Shown: one piece after another, positions 24,801-34,935 of the stretch
Layout of the letters: every line of letters begins with the position of its first letter
Position numbering within the stretch: the first letter of the stretch is position 1
Origin: Notospermus geniculatus
Taxonomy: Eukaryota; Nemertea; Pilidiophora; Heteronemertea; Lineidae
Length of the DNA: 64,000 nucleotides
Assembly: GCA_002633025.1 (NCBI GenBank)
Contig: NMRB01000232.1
Location: 378,404 to 442,403, forward strand
Direction of reading: 5' to 3'
The notes under the pieces: generated by a model
Told to the model about the DNA's origin: nothing
Databases searched by the model: none
Seen by the model: only the letters and a program-made list of their open reading frames with translations
Translations under genes and position numbers: made by a program

Positions 24801-26642
24801 CTCAGCCTCGCTTGCTGCGTACCAGACAGTACACTGGATGTGGACTCCTGGATTGCTAGTGTTGTAGTTGTTCATTTACTACCTGTTCATTTTGGGGGTG
24901 TGGTCCTCTATTTTTGTTGTATGTTGGTTCTCTTGGTTGTTTTTTTGGGTGGTGGAGAAAGGTCAATATATATACCGGTAGGCCCTACAGGTCTGTCATT
25001 CCTGATGGTCGGAATTTTGTGTGTGGTAATAGCAAATCTGAAAGCATGATTTCATTTGTCAAGGTTTAATATTTGTCACGGAACGGCTTGAACTGCCTGT
25101 TTGTGTTCACCAGCTTGAAGCTCGTCAGGCTTCCTCGACTGGGCCATAAGTTAAACTTGAGAAATCCCACCTCAATGTTCATCTTATCACCCACAGTGTT
25201 TGAATTGCATGTGTTCACATCTACCATGGTCAGATTCTTCGAAAGGTCTGCGTCGTAGACTTGAAAGGATTGTATCATGCATCACTGCATGTTGCAGATT
25301 AAAGCACCACCTATTCGCATGCATTCCGGCTTAGAGCATTTCGATAGTAGTGCCTAGTTCATCCTTGAAGGCGTTCCAGTAGTGTGGTAGTGTTTGCACT
25401 GGCTGAGCCTGTGGTTGAAAATCGTCAATATCAAAAATCTCCCGTTTTGATTCATCTGGAAACCCAAACTGCTGTCTTCTTGTTCATCAACCTATCGAGT
25501 GATTGACTGTGTCATACCAAATTCTCACCTCCTAAACCCTATTGGCAGTCAAGTAGTACTGTTTTCAACACCATTTGTTATTTGCTTATAAATTTTGATT
25601 AATTTGCATTAGATGTGCTCAGCACTGACACAATGTACATAAGACATGTAAAATATGAATTTGAGATGTATCCTTGCCTGTTCTGTTTCTAAAGGAGCAT
25701 AAGGAGGTTGTCTCTTGTTTTCCTTTTCTNNNNNNNNNNNNNNNNNNNNNNNNNNNNNNNNNNNNNNNNNNNNNNNNNNNNNNNNNNNNNNNNNNNNNNN
25801 NNNNNNNNNNNNNNNNNNNNNNNNNNNNNNNNNNNNNNNNNNNNNNNNNNNNNNNNNNNNNNNNNNNNNNNNNNNNNNNNNNNNNNNNNNNNNNNNNNNN
25901 NNNNNNNNNNNNNNNNNNNNNNNNNNNNNNNNNNNNNNNNNNNNNNNNNNNNNCCACTCTCACAAAGAATTAGAGGAATAGTTCAGAAGATACGAAAAGA
26001 AAGGAATAGGTTTATGAAGGTGAGTAGTAGGAAGACAGCATACGAGTTGGTCTTTTTCTGTTCAAATTTCTTGCATATGACTGGTCCTACGTAGTCAATG
26101 ACAGTAGCGTCAGAAATTCTCAAATGCTTTATTTGCTGGTGCATTGAACACGGTTATATGTAGAGAAGGTTGTACACGTACAGGAAACACTAAATCCTTA
26201 AAGTGCCTCTCCACCTGAGAATTTTATCAGGAGAATTGGCTCTCTGTATTGGCACCTCAGCCACAGGAAAGTATGGGCAGACAAATCAATCTTTGATCTT
26301 ACTCTATTTGTAAAGTCATGAGGAAACCTACAGTGGTGAATTGCCCATTGACAGCCAACTTGCCCAAGAAAACTCTCACCTAAGAGGTGCCTTCAGGTTC
26401 TAAATTATTTTTTGGAGAACTACATGTAGATGTAGTTGAATACTGCAATGCCACCTTGTGGAAGAATAGATTACCAAAGTCATGTTACCTTCTCTTTGCA
26501 GTTGACAATAGTGCGACAACGAGACAAACTCGAGCCGTGGTTCCAGCATTTCTTGGTTGAGGATCGAGGGAACAATGGTACAGCTTCTTACGTGGAGTAC
26601 CTCTGTCATATACACAAGGAAATTCGCAATTTGTTAAGCTGA
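12840..26642 (+). CDS. SEC24C: SEC24C/D-type COPII coat subunit (multi-exon, incomplete in assembly)
   Basis: SEC24 is the cargo-binding subunit of the COPII inner coat at ER exit sites. Exons with matching GT-AG phases: 12840-12969, 13248-13371, 13500-13680, 13874-14740, 14998-15106, 15262-15389, 15592-15730, 15909-16024, 16238-16365, 16642-16833, 17236-17446, 20267-20534, 20763-20908, 21332-21470, 21689-21883, then (after missing sequence) 25954-26019 and 26502-26642. The first ATG in the first coding exon is chosen; a non-coding exon ends at 12211. Residues 1 to about 434 are Pro/Gly/Met-rich and disordered. IQVIEDDR marks the C/D subgroup. The zinc finger (CNRCKAY...FQCCFC, about 529-554), trunk ([10 protein letters not shown]), beta-sandwich ([12 protein letters not shown]) and helical domain ([19 protein letters not shown]) follow. 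About 100 residues of the gelsolin-like domain are absent; a possible 39-bp micro-exon lies at 22680-22718. The C-terminus ([10 protein letters not shown]...[11 protein letters not shown]) is intact. Confidence 0.93.
13970..14480 (+). repeat. Coding GMPPSSM tandem repeat in SEC24 exon 4
   Basis: A degenerate in-frame repeat of GMPPSS(M/S) units, about 20 times, within the disordered N-terminal region. It also creates long open frames on the other strand and in other frames that are shadows, not genes. Its length is likely polymorphic. Confidence 0.85.
16925..17188 (+). mobile_element. SINE with tRNA-type B box, flanked by 14-bp target-site duplication
   Basis: ATGGCGAGCTAGGC occurs at 16925-16938 and again at 17175-17188, bracketing about 236 bp inside SEC24 intron 10. 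The body begins with a Pol III B-box-like GGTTCGAATCC and ends in an A-rich tail (AAAAATCAAATACAA). No A box is seen at the expected spacing, so the copy may be 5'-truncated. A tRNA-derived SINE is the simplest reading. Confidence 0.7.
17743..17982. repeat. Foldback element in SEC24 intron 11
   Basis: The ends ATAGAGGTTCTTCAC and GTGAAGAACCTCTAT are exact reverse complements over 15 bp. The interior is rich in TGACGTCA-like words and continues as imperfect inverted repeats (GGCCAAGTTGGCCGTCAAA against TTTTGACGGCCAGTATGGCC). Non-coding, about 240 bp. Confidence 0.8.
20960..21131. repeat. hAT-like MITE in SEC24 intron 13
   Basis: The left end CAGGCGCGGATCC and right end GGATCTGCCCC form short terminal inverted repeats. 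TGCATCT stands directly on both sides (20953-20959 and 21132-21138), a 7-bp duplication that fits the 7-8 bp made by hAT transposases. The interior is non-coding. Confidence 0.65.
22258..22390. repeat. pogo/Tigger-like MITE
   Basis: The ends CAGTCAACTCTCGATATACC and its near reverse complement (GGTATAACGAGAGTGGACTG) flank 133 bp, with TA directly outside each end. The CAGT...CTCGATAT end and TA duplication are typical of the pogo branch of Tc1/mariner. It lies in the last long SEC24 intron. Confidence 0.8.
22680..22718 (+). other. Possible SEC24 micro-exon (39 bp)
   Basis: Sits between CACTTGCAG and GTAGTTTAC, keeps phase 1 to phase 1 with the previous exon (ending 21883), and would add [12 protein letters not shown]. 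The position fits the variable linker before the gelsolin domain. No homologous sequence is recalled, so it may be chance. Confidence 0.3.
22719..25729. other. Intronic stretch of SEC24; expected gelsolin-domain exons not seen
   Basis: I looked for the conserved FFYPRLLPL-like, YLLENG-like and FLWVG-like segments of SEC24 and found none in frame. It holds one foldback (23253-23394) and otherwise unremarkable AT-rich sequence. Confidence 0.5.
23253..23394. repeat. Foldback element, family F4 copy 1
   Basis: GTGAGAGCTTCCTCGTGCAA on the left pairs with TTGCACGAGGAAACTCTCAG on the right with one bulge. A diverged relative sits at 26240-26393, with shared words GTGGTGAATTG and GAAAACTCTCACC. Confidence 0.65.
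25730..25953. other. Scaffold gap (224 N)
   Basis: A run of N interrupts the SEC24 gene. The SEC24 reading frame resumes with PLSQRIRGI at its right edge, so at least the start of that exon is inside. The N count may not equal the true length. Confidence 0.95.
26240..26393. repeat. Diverged foldback, family F4 copy 2
   Basis: Shares several words and the order of the right half with 23253-23394, but the terminal pairing is eroded. Located in the last SEC24 intron. Confidence 0.4.
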
Positions 26643-28896
26643 GCATAGACAATGTATGACCCTGTGAACTGACTGTGAAACTTCTCATGTGACTGAAATC
26701 ATTCTTAGTGGAAGTGCAGGGATGTATTCCTCCAGTGTGGTGCTGGAGTTGTCCTGGAATGAGACTGCCTCTGGTACTGACCTCTAGTGGGCCGAGTTGT
26801 TGAGAAATGGTCAGCCAAGACACTCGATTTAGTTTAGACTTCATATTCATTTCCAAAATAGGAGCTGATTCATGGCTTGAAATGGGAAAATATCAGTTTG
26901 CCAAATGCTATCCTTGTTTCTTCCATGGTAGTATGACTGAAAGAGATGGGTACACTGATGTACTTCCACAAGTTACGTACTGAGGGTACACGTATTTTCT
27001 TCTAAACTTCCAAGTGCAAATTGATTCCAATTCGACTGTCTTGGTTGTATCAACTCAATCCTTGGTCCCAAGAAGGTCAGCTGTTCGGCAGGCACCAGGA
27101 GAGGGCAGATGTTTTCACGTGCATGAACTTCTGGTCTCTCAGCAGCGCAATAGGCTGTTCTGTGTCAAAGTGTTAGCAATTTTAAAGCTCAGTGACTCAG
27201 AATATTTAAACAACAGGTTGGGAGACTTAGTTCAGATTTTTCGGTTATTACCGATATTCATCCAAGGTCACCTGCTGGGTATACCGTAAGCAAAAGTTAC
27301 ATCTTTTACATCTTTGTCAAAACTGAAGATTTCTGAAAAAGGGACTTTGATTGAAAAATGAAATATTAATGGAGAACTAAGCCCCAATAGACAATACTGG
27401 AAAAATTGGAGGAAATCGTCATGCTTGGAAAAAACCTGTGCTGTGGATGAGAGTTGCCTCTCTGTAACGTGATAGATAGATACATCCGACTGGGGATCAA
27501 ACCCATGACCTCTGAGGTGGCAGGTAATGATGTTTCCACCACACCTTTCTGACTGCCCATTGGAGTTCGTTGTAAAACTGCATTGTGTATTGTACCGGTA
27601 TTTATTGATTGGGAAATTATTCAAAATCGAGGGTTCTGATGGTATGTTTTCTTTTTCTCTTATTTTGCCATTGGGATATTTGGGAGGATCCTGAGAACAT
27701 ATAGTGTTGTTCAAGTGTAAAATAGAGAATCATTGAGTTCCAGTTCAATGTTTATAACACAGATTGCTATGTTTCGTACCATAAAATGTAAGCTGTCCTT
27801 TGGTAAAAGGCAGTATCTCACATGCGATCAGTGGGGGCATGTTCATTTGAAGGAATAGCACATTCTTGTACTGTCAAGTATACTGTTGTGTTGAAGAAAG
27901 CATTACTTTAATCAACCGCACTCCCATTAGTCACTGATGGAGATACTGCTTCCACCACTGGACGGCATCTAAGAGTTGCCAAAATAACTGGACTGGATTG
28001 TTTCAAATGGAGCTTTGCTAATGCCCGGACATGACTCGCTTCTTGTTGGGGTCAGGTGTGGGTATTAGCAGGGACGCATTTCGTTTGTAACAACCAGACA
28101 CAGATTGTGTATAAAGATATCATAATATTACGAAACTGGAACACCTCGGGTTAATGGGGACATTTCTAGCAATTGACATGAATCCTTTGTGGTCCCGTAA
28201 TTGTATATTTGCATGAGAAGACATTTCTGTGATGCCTGTCTTACACACTTTGATTCTGATTAAATCTTCATAGTGATATACATGTAAGTGTAAAGACCAG
28301 CAAACTGTAGCAATAATAGTCATAGCTATCACATCAAGCAGTGATTCATGCAGAAGAAAACCTGAGTCCAGGGTGACCAATGCTGATGTTCTGTTGAAGA
28401 CTGCATGTCTAGAGCTTATGTCACTGGACTTAAGCTTGTATATAGATGAACTTTGTCTACCTTTAGTTGAAAATTGACGGCAGACTGCACTTTTGCTTTG
28501 GTATGATCTGGTCATACTGCGAAATTCAGGACATTTTCGCTCCCTACCACTCCGTACAATTCCAAGTGTGAGAGATGAGCATTTGCAAAGACCCTGGTCG
28601 GTCAGGATGGATACTGGTTAGATAGTACTTCTCCCTGTGGCATGCAGGACTGTTAGGAGTCTGGCTTTAAAACTCTCATACAAATACCTTGAAACTTATC
28701 ATAGTTGCAAGTAATTTGCCTTGGTTGTAATTGTCTCAACAGATTTAATTGTTGTATAGTGTACAGTCACATTTAACAGAACTCATCAAGCTGATGAGAT
28801 TTAGTCTCTGGTTCTTTTTCTTTGTACAGGTATCTCTTTAATGTATCATGGTGCTGTTCAGAGCTTATTTGTTGGAGGACTTGATGCTGACCAACC
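26643..28896. other. SEC24 3' UTR and downstream sequence
   Basis: AT-rich with no supported ORF. Apart from a probable SINE (27440-27560) I see nothing. Confidence 0.4.
27440..27560 (-). mobile_element. Probable tRNA-derived SINE fragment
   Basis: On the minus strand, GGGTTTGATCCCC resembles a Pol III B box preceded by CCTGCCACCTCAGAGGTCAT. It is not a foldable intact tRNA gene. A SINE head is the likely source; the boundaries are uncertain and no target-site duplication is visible. Confidence 0.4.
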
Positions 28897-28902
28897 AATA
28901 AA
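28897..28902 (+). terminator. Possible distal polyadenylation signal for SEC24
   Basis: AATAAA about 2.25 kb after the SEC24 stop, immediately before the next foldback element. The assignment is positional only. Confidence 0.25.
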
Positions 28903-28910
28903 GGATTATA

Positions 28911-29094
28911 TGTGACCCACTCCAGAAAAACACTACTGGCGCAAGTGATCATTTTTGGTCTTCAGTTTATTATCACTGCTGTCCACTATTGTCACCTGCA
29001 GAGATGTACATTTCAGCTGTTGTGTTTTTAGGCTGTTGACCCTTTTCTCAGTTGCAACAAGCACGTACCAGTACTTTTGCTTGAGTGGGTCACA
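28911..29094. repeat. Foldback element, family F1 copy 2
   Basis: Ends TGTGACCCACTC and GAGTGGGTCACA, exact over 12 bp. The interior (ACTGCTGTCCACTATTG, CCTGCAGAGATGTACATTTC) matches the copy at 1893-2066. Confidence 0.8.
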
Positions 29095-29219
29095 TGCATC
29101 AGTGTATTGGTTATTAGAATTATCATCTTGAAGGATTCACACAAGTATGGTTCGCTTGGTTGTGAACCATTGGAATACAAATACCATTTATGCATACTGA
29201 TGGCACCTTTAAAGCACAG

Positions 29220-29328
29220 AGGCCTGTTTCAAAAAGTGAGTTCAAGCGCATGGTACCTTATAACCAAATGGAAAATACATTGAAGTTAATGGTACCATTA
29301 TCTTAAAGCCACTTTATGAAACAGGCCC
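29220..29328. repeat. MITE with GGCCTGTTTCA ends
   Basis: Left AGGCCTGTTTCA and right TGAAACAGGCCC pair, and the interior continues the pairing (ATGGTACC on both sides). CAG flanks both ends (29217-29219 and 29329-29331), a 3-bp CWG duplication like that of family F5. Confidence 0.7.
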
Positions 29329-30565
29329 CAGAAACTGAGAATTCCTCGAAGGATCGCAGGAATTCTAGTGTGTGTTGGCCATGACATTTGAAGGTGTATA
29401 AAAAGTAGTCATGGTAGTAGACATAATCAAAATATAAGTAGATTTTCCCCACCTGTATTTAATTTAAGTTGCCTATCTTAAACCTGTCCGTCAACTCCAG
29501 CAACTGATTGTCCATCTTGGTAGTCCTGGTGTCATGCTTTCATTATTTGGTGTTACTCTGAAGGCTTATTTCAGATTCTTAAGTATGGGGGCAGGTGTTT
29601 CATAATGTCAACATTTAAACTGTACATTTTAAATTAAATGCTAAAAATAAATGATATAATTTAAAGATAATATGTAGATGTGTCGATCATTTCTTTATAG
29701 AGATTTTAGTAGTTAGGCCTATCATGGCACTGACCCTCTTTCAACTGAATGAACCAGTACCAGAGTTGGGTGCTCACAAAATCCTGAAGACTGGAGGGGA
29801 GGTTGAGTCCTGGTGATCCCAGCCCTGGCCGATGACGTCATTACGGGAATTCCCGGTCGGGAAATAATTCTTGCATCGTCATATCATGATCAGATGCTCA
29901 CATCTGTCGTCGGGCATCGAAACGATAACCAGACAACGCGTCTAGGTCAGAAGATACGGGGATTTGGGGGTTTTAGTACCGTTATTTATCAAGAACGGCG
30001 GCCGGGAATTTTTAGGCGAAAATCGCAAAGCAAGAGGTCTCTTTACCTGGGTCCCGTGCGAAGGAAATTTTGATAGCCGCAGCGGTTTGGCTGGAAGGAA
30101 GCCCCGAAAAGGGGATTTTCATCCGAGGTTTTCTTTGAGATACCCCCAAACGGATTGTGGATTGTGAAATTGAAACACGCAGTTTACACAGGTTTGCCGT
30201 GGAAGAAATGACCTCTTTTACCTTCAACTCTAAAAGGCGTATAAACCCACATATAGGCCTTTATTGAGCATATTCAGAAAATTGGATGAAAAATTTGATC
30301 GTGTGTATCGGCCATTACGATTGGTTTGATAAAAAAGCCAAGAAAATTTATTACGTAACAGACCTAATCCCTTCCACAAAATCAGGACTGGAACACCACC
30401 TGACCAAAACGTTACGGCTCCAATTATGGGCGGATACGGATTACTGGTAGATTACCGTACCAAACGCAGTGTACAATACGCTAATAGTGTGAAGGAGCGG
30501 AAGTAGGGAATAAGGCTACAAAAGACTTTCAATAGGCCTCCAATCATGCCTATCCCATGAATAAA
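29329..30565. other. Intergenic, no supported gene
   Basis: The frames at about 29.8-30.2 kb overlap on both strands and lack domains. Nothing else recognised. Confidence 0.4.
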
Positions 30566-30717
30566 GCGGCCTATCCACGTGCAATATTATTGCACAATAT
30601 GAGGATCAAAATGGGCAATATTATTGCCAATCTTTCTCCCATCCATTATGCCAGAAGCACATGAGACCCATTTTGGACCCCATATTGTGCAATAATATTG
30701 TACCGTGGAAAAACCGC
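30566..30717. repeat. Foldback element with GCAATATTATTGC arms
   Basis: Left GCGGCCTATCCACGTGCAAT and right ATTGTACCGTGGAAAAACCGC pair imperfectly, with an inner exact pair TTGCACAATATG/CATATTGTGCAA. About 152 bp, non-coding. Confidence 0.65.
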
Positions 30718-32725
30718 TCAAGTGACCGTAGTTGGTATTACGTATGTAACTCCTGTCTGGCGGACGTGTCGCTGGTCATATGCAGTCGTCGTCGTGAGGG
30801 ACGGTGCTGTTTTTTGCTCGTTCCGAGATAATGGACTCTGACTGTATATTTTCGGGAAGAAAGGACACGGAATGAGTGTGTGAGTACCCTGATATTCCGA
30901 TATATCGAATTATTCTCTACATGATGAAAACTTTTGGGTACGGTGGATGAGCTTTGTGAAGGGTGAACAAGCTCGGGATACTGGCGCAAGTGGCGTGCGT
31001 GTGCGGAGAAAAGTGCGAGTTCCGCAGGGTATGCCTGTGACAGGGCCGTCGCTAGCCTTTTTTGATGGGAGGAGGGCATTTGGTCTCTCTGGAGGGGCAA
31101 AACTGCACTTTTTGCTATCTTCCGACCAAAATCTGCATGAAAAACACTATATTTCGGTGACGTCTGGGGCGGGGCGGCATTTGTTCCCTGTCGTCCTATG
31201 CTAGGCCAGCCTCAGCGCGCGCCAAATGAACTCCTCAAGTAGTGAAAGGCCAACATTTTGTAGATGTCTGACCACACGAGGGTAAAAATGCTTGAAACTT
31301 TGCAAGAAAACGAACAAACGAAAATAAAACGTAATTCAAATGTGGTTCGCTATCCTTTAGCACTGATTTATGGGGGGGGGGGGGGGGGAGNNATTGGGTC
31401 ACACCTGAAATCAGCGAAATAGCCCGAATGCATTTCGGGAGACCCGAAGTAGATCCAAAGTTTACTTCGAGTGATTTCTGAGGCCATAGAATGTCTCTCT
31501 CCCCTGTGCCTATGACCGACTCGTCTCTCCCCTGCACACTTTGAACGATATAACAGGCTAAACCTAAAATTTGGGGTTTACAGTGCGCGTTTTTGGCGAA
31601 ATCCAGCATCGAATAGGTACACAGTCTTCAACCTTATGTTATAACACTAGTTTTAGGTCTGCTGTACGTACAGGGCGTTTTATCCAGGCACGCTCCACTG
31701 ATGGGCGTGCCGGCGTTCTAAAAATAGATTCAATTACCACGGGATGGACCAATCGGGTGGAGAAGTCGCACAGGCAATCCCTGTCCTTGTGCTAGCGGAG
31801 TGGCTGACCATGCAGTCTGTCTAATATGGGAGTTGAATGAGTTGGGTTTTGCTTGGTTTGGTTTCATCTTTGGGGGGGGGGGGCACCCTGACCAATGGAT
31901 GCACTCCACGCCCCCTTATATTTTAAACACAAATTGAATTTCTCGAGCATTTTCAGAAAGGATGTGACTGACGTTTCTGTTTTTCTATTACAGCGATTGG
32001 CGGTGCGACGGGCGTCAGCGCGGCGAGATGATGTCACTACGCCGCCTAGCTACAACCATCGGAACTTCGAGACGCATGTTTTCATGCCATGATACGATTT
32101 ATTTGTCTGACTCTGTGACTGTGACCGAGATTGGCATCTTGACATATCAAGGCCTAGCTGCTTCGCCGTTCGAACTACGCTCTCTACGATAGGAACACTT
32201 GTCAGAGCAAGAGGAAGACGAGATGAAACGTCGGACATTACCCAACAAATGCTATATGCAGACAGTTTAGACACTGTGGTCAGGATCCGTCCGATTTCTT
32301 AATTACACAGCGGAAAGGGCCTAACTAAACTGAAGTTTGCAGGGATTGGATCTTTGCATTATATACCCTGAACCCTCCCAGCAGAGAAACCTGAAACAAC
32401 TTTTGTCTTGGGCAGCGAACATAAGCACCGGTAAGTAATGGCGCCAATTAAAGTTAAAACGGACCTTACAGGCAGCCTCCTCAGTCATTCATTACACCCA
32501 TCGGTTGGCATGAGAATGTTCTCTGACATTTGTATTGGAATTAAAAATCAACATTTGAGCCAAATCCGTTGGTTTTCAGTTGGTAGCGCCACCTGTGATG
32601 AAGTGACCGCACTGATATGAGCCTAATCCTGCTCACCGCCTATAGGGTCACTTTAAGGTGAATGATGGTGTTCGAGGATACGAGTTTTCTCGCGCAAAAA
32701 GCTTGCTCTCTATAGGCGCCATGTG
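30718..32725. other. Intergenic stretch with hAT-type fragments and poly-G runs
   Basis: GGGCCGTCGCTAGCC at about 31046 resembles a hAT MITE end. Poly-G runs at 31371-31390 (followed by NN) and 31873-31884 mark sequencing trouble. One splice-like terminal frame is listed separately. Confidence 0.35.
31999..32092 (+). other. Exon-like open segment after a strong splice acceptor
   Basis: TTTCTGTTTTTCTATTACAG directly precedes an open frame of 31 codons (start RLAVRRASARRDD, end THVFMP) closed by TGA at 32090-32092. It could be the last coding exon of a gene whose other exons I cannot identify. The reading phase is unproven and no family is recognised. Confidence 0.25.
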
Positions 32726-32975
32726 GGCAATTCCACGGTCACGGACGTGACATGTTTTCACTTATTCAGTGCTGTCTCCGCAAATTTTGGAACCACAGAA
32801 AGATGAAATACCCTGGATCATGTGCTCTAATTTTGAATCGCAACGAACGTAATTTATGCCAGGGGCATAGGAGGGCCTGACATGATCCAGGGTATTTCAT
32901 CTTTCTGTGGTTTCAAAATTGGCGGCGACAGCACTGAATAAGTGTAAACATGACGTCCGTGACCGTGGAATTGCC
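32726..32975. repeat. Foldback element, 250 bp
   Basis: GGCAATTCCACGGTCACGGA and its reverse complement close the element, with further pairing (CTTATTCAGTGCTGTC, GAAATACCCTGGATCATGT) along most of its length around a short loop. No ORF. Confidence 0.85.
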
Positions 32976-33150
32976 GATGTACTAATAAAAATGGTCTCTG
33001 TCATTGCGCAAGGTGGAAGCCGTATTAACCCACTGAGCGCAAACTTTCCCGTGATGAAGCGCCTGTGTAGACTTGTCTAAATCTAAAGCTGGAGTCGTCC
33101 TTCGGCTTCATTCTGCAGTACATGTTTTTAGAGCCCATTTCTCAAATTAA

Positions 33151-33606
33151 TAGGCCCCTTTCGAAAGTCGGCCATTTCGGCGCTGAGGGTAAAAACAAAT
33201 TGGAAGATGCATTAAGTTTTGCCAGAAATTGCAGAAATGTCAGAAATGCTTGAAATTTCGCTGAAATGTGGTGATGGCCAAACCACTGAAAAGCGTGAGA
33301 AAAAAATGGGTGTCATCGGTAAATTTTTTCGAGAAATAGGTTGTTTTCTACACCTGAACAATAGGTGGATTAACAGACACTTTAAACCTTCTATTGTTCA
33401 GTTGAAGAAAAATGCAGAAATCTTCAAAAATTGATCGATGACGCCCAATTTTTTCCACACATTTCTCAATGGATTGGCTCTCATAACATGTCTGCCAAAT
33501 TTCACGCGTTTCTGGCAGTTATTTATGCAATTTCTGGCAATATGTAATGTATTTTCCCATTTGTTTTTACCCTCGGCGCCGAATGGCCGACTTTCCAAAG
33601 GGGCCT
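33151..33606. repeat. Foldback element, 456 bp
   Basis: TAGGCCCCTTTCGAAAGTCG pairs with CGACTTTCCAAAGGGGCCTA, and diverged pairing continues inward (GGCGCTGAGGGTAAAAACAAAT against ATTTGTTTTTACCCTCGGCGC, shown in part). Opposed ORFs here are a product of the inverted symmetry. Confidence 0.8.
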
Positions 33607-33830
33607 ATACTGACAGCTTTACAGAGGGTGTGACGTTGTCTTCTGGTTTTCAGCCAGCGAGTGAAAACTTCAAGGGAGCGAATTCGGGGCGAAAGGTGTG
33701 ACTGCATTCGGAGCCGTTGGCGAATGCAGTGTGCCGTCTGCGATGCGAGGAGGTGGATTGCACATGCCATAGGAATCGATGGCTGTTAATACGAGGTGAA
33801 CACGTGGATGACATTCGATTGTGCGATTAA

Positions 33831-33994
33831 CGTTTGTGCGGAACTTTTCGTTTGTGCGGAACTTTTCGTTTGTGCGGAACGTTTCGTTTGTGCGGAACGT
33901 TTCGCTTGTGCGGAACGTTTCGCTTGTGCGGAACGTTTCGCTTGTGCGGAACTTTTCGTCTGTGCGGAACATTTCGTCTGTGCGGAACTTTTCG
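33831..33994. repeat. 18-bp tandem repeat, about nine copies
   Basis: The unit is TTTGTGCGGAACTTTTCG with a few substitutions (ACTTTT/ACGTTT/ACATTT). Because 18 is a multiple of three and the unit has no stop, all three forward frames are open through the array (hexapeptides such as VRNFSF, LCGTFR, CAELFV). Confidence 0.95.
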
Positions 33995-34260
33995 TTGGAA
34001 TCCTCCATCGGACTGTGGCGAGGTGAGGTGAGGTGAAGACTTATGGATTAATTCTATTTTGGATTATGTGTAATTTCATATGGAATGACGTCATCATCTG
34101 AACATCGGAAAAGTCCTCACCGAAGACTTGGAAACAAGGTACAGGAAAACATATTGTGGGCCATTGCACAGTAGAGCTGAGTTGGAACTCCACTTTTGCA
34201 CTGGTCTAACATGGGGTGAGCAGTGGTGTTCCTGGGTAATTTTTTTAGGTTGGTTAATCA

Positions 34261-34441
34261 GGGCCCGGTTACACCAAAGGTCGTAGGTGCTGTCTTAAAG
34301 TTAAGAACAAAAATGGGTTGCACCATCGATGTCTTAGGACATCGTCCTAACGTTCCTGCCTATGCAGTTACGACATGTCTTAGGGGTTGTCCCAATTTCC
34401 ATATCTTACGATAAGAAATTAAGTTTGGTGTAACCGGGCCC
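34261..34441. repeat. MITE with GGGCCCGGTTACACC ends
   Basis: GGGCCCGGTTACACCAAA and the near reverse complement (TTTGGTGTAACCGGGCCC) bound 181 bp. Interior imperfectly symmetrical, non-coding. No clear target-site duplication. Confidence 0.8.
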
Positions 34442-34498
34442 AGAATTTTACACGATCCCCCGCCTTTTTTGTCATTTTAACACCTGTGCCGATGAATG

Positions 34499-34597
34499 AA
34501 ACAGCCAATGGAAAACTAGGACACAGAACATGGAACAGCCAATGGAAAACTAGGACACAGAACATGGAACAGCCAATGAAAAACTAGAACACAAAAG
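34499..34597. repeat. 34-bp tandem repeat, three copies
   Basis: Unit starts AACAGCCAATGGAAAACTAG and ends CACAGAACATGG. The first two copies are identical, the third slightly diverged. Contains a CCAAT box, which may be fortuitous. Confidence 0.9.
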
Positions 34598-34862
34598 AAT
34601 CAAAAACCTCCCCAAGTTTCACATACCTGTTGCCATTGTTTCATTAGGTCTATGCCGTTTATTTCAGCTTTTGTTGGCCTTGTGGGTGTGTAATCGACCC
34701 ACGTGACTTTTAGTTAGCCAAGCGGATGGCGCGTAATGGAAAGCAGTTTTGAGCCAGGCAGATGGCACTTAGAAATTTCATCGCAAGCGAATCTGCATCT
34801 AAATTAGACACATTTAGAAGCAGGTTCGGCTTACGTTTCGTATGAATGTCTTCAATTTTCAG

Positions 34863-34935
34863 CGCAGCTGCGGTCGACCGGGACCGCGAAGCTGCCTCCA
34901 GCAAAGTCAGTGCTCCACCCACTGTTCAGCCAAAG
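34863..34935 (+). other. Exon-like segment, unassigned
   Basis: 73 bp between TTCAATTTTCAG and GGTGATC, open in a frame reading AAAVDRDREAASSKVSAPP. Composition looks coding, but no neighbouring exon or family supports it. Confidence 0.2.

Noticed and set aside
25619-26094. ORFs running through the N gap
   Set aside because: Mostly undetermined residues; only the right-hand SEC24 exon is real.
33670-34036. Repeat-protein ORFs on both strands
   Set aside because: They are produced by the 18-bp stop-free tandem repeat; no flanking gene structure.
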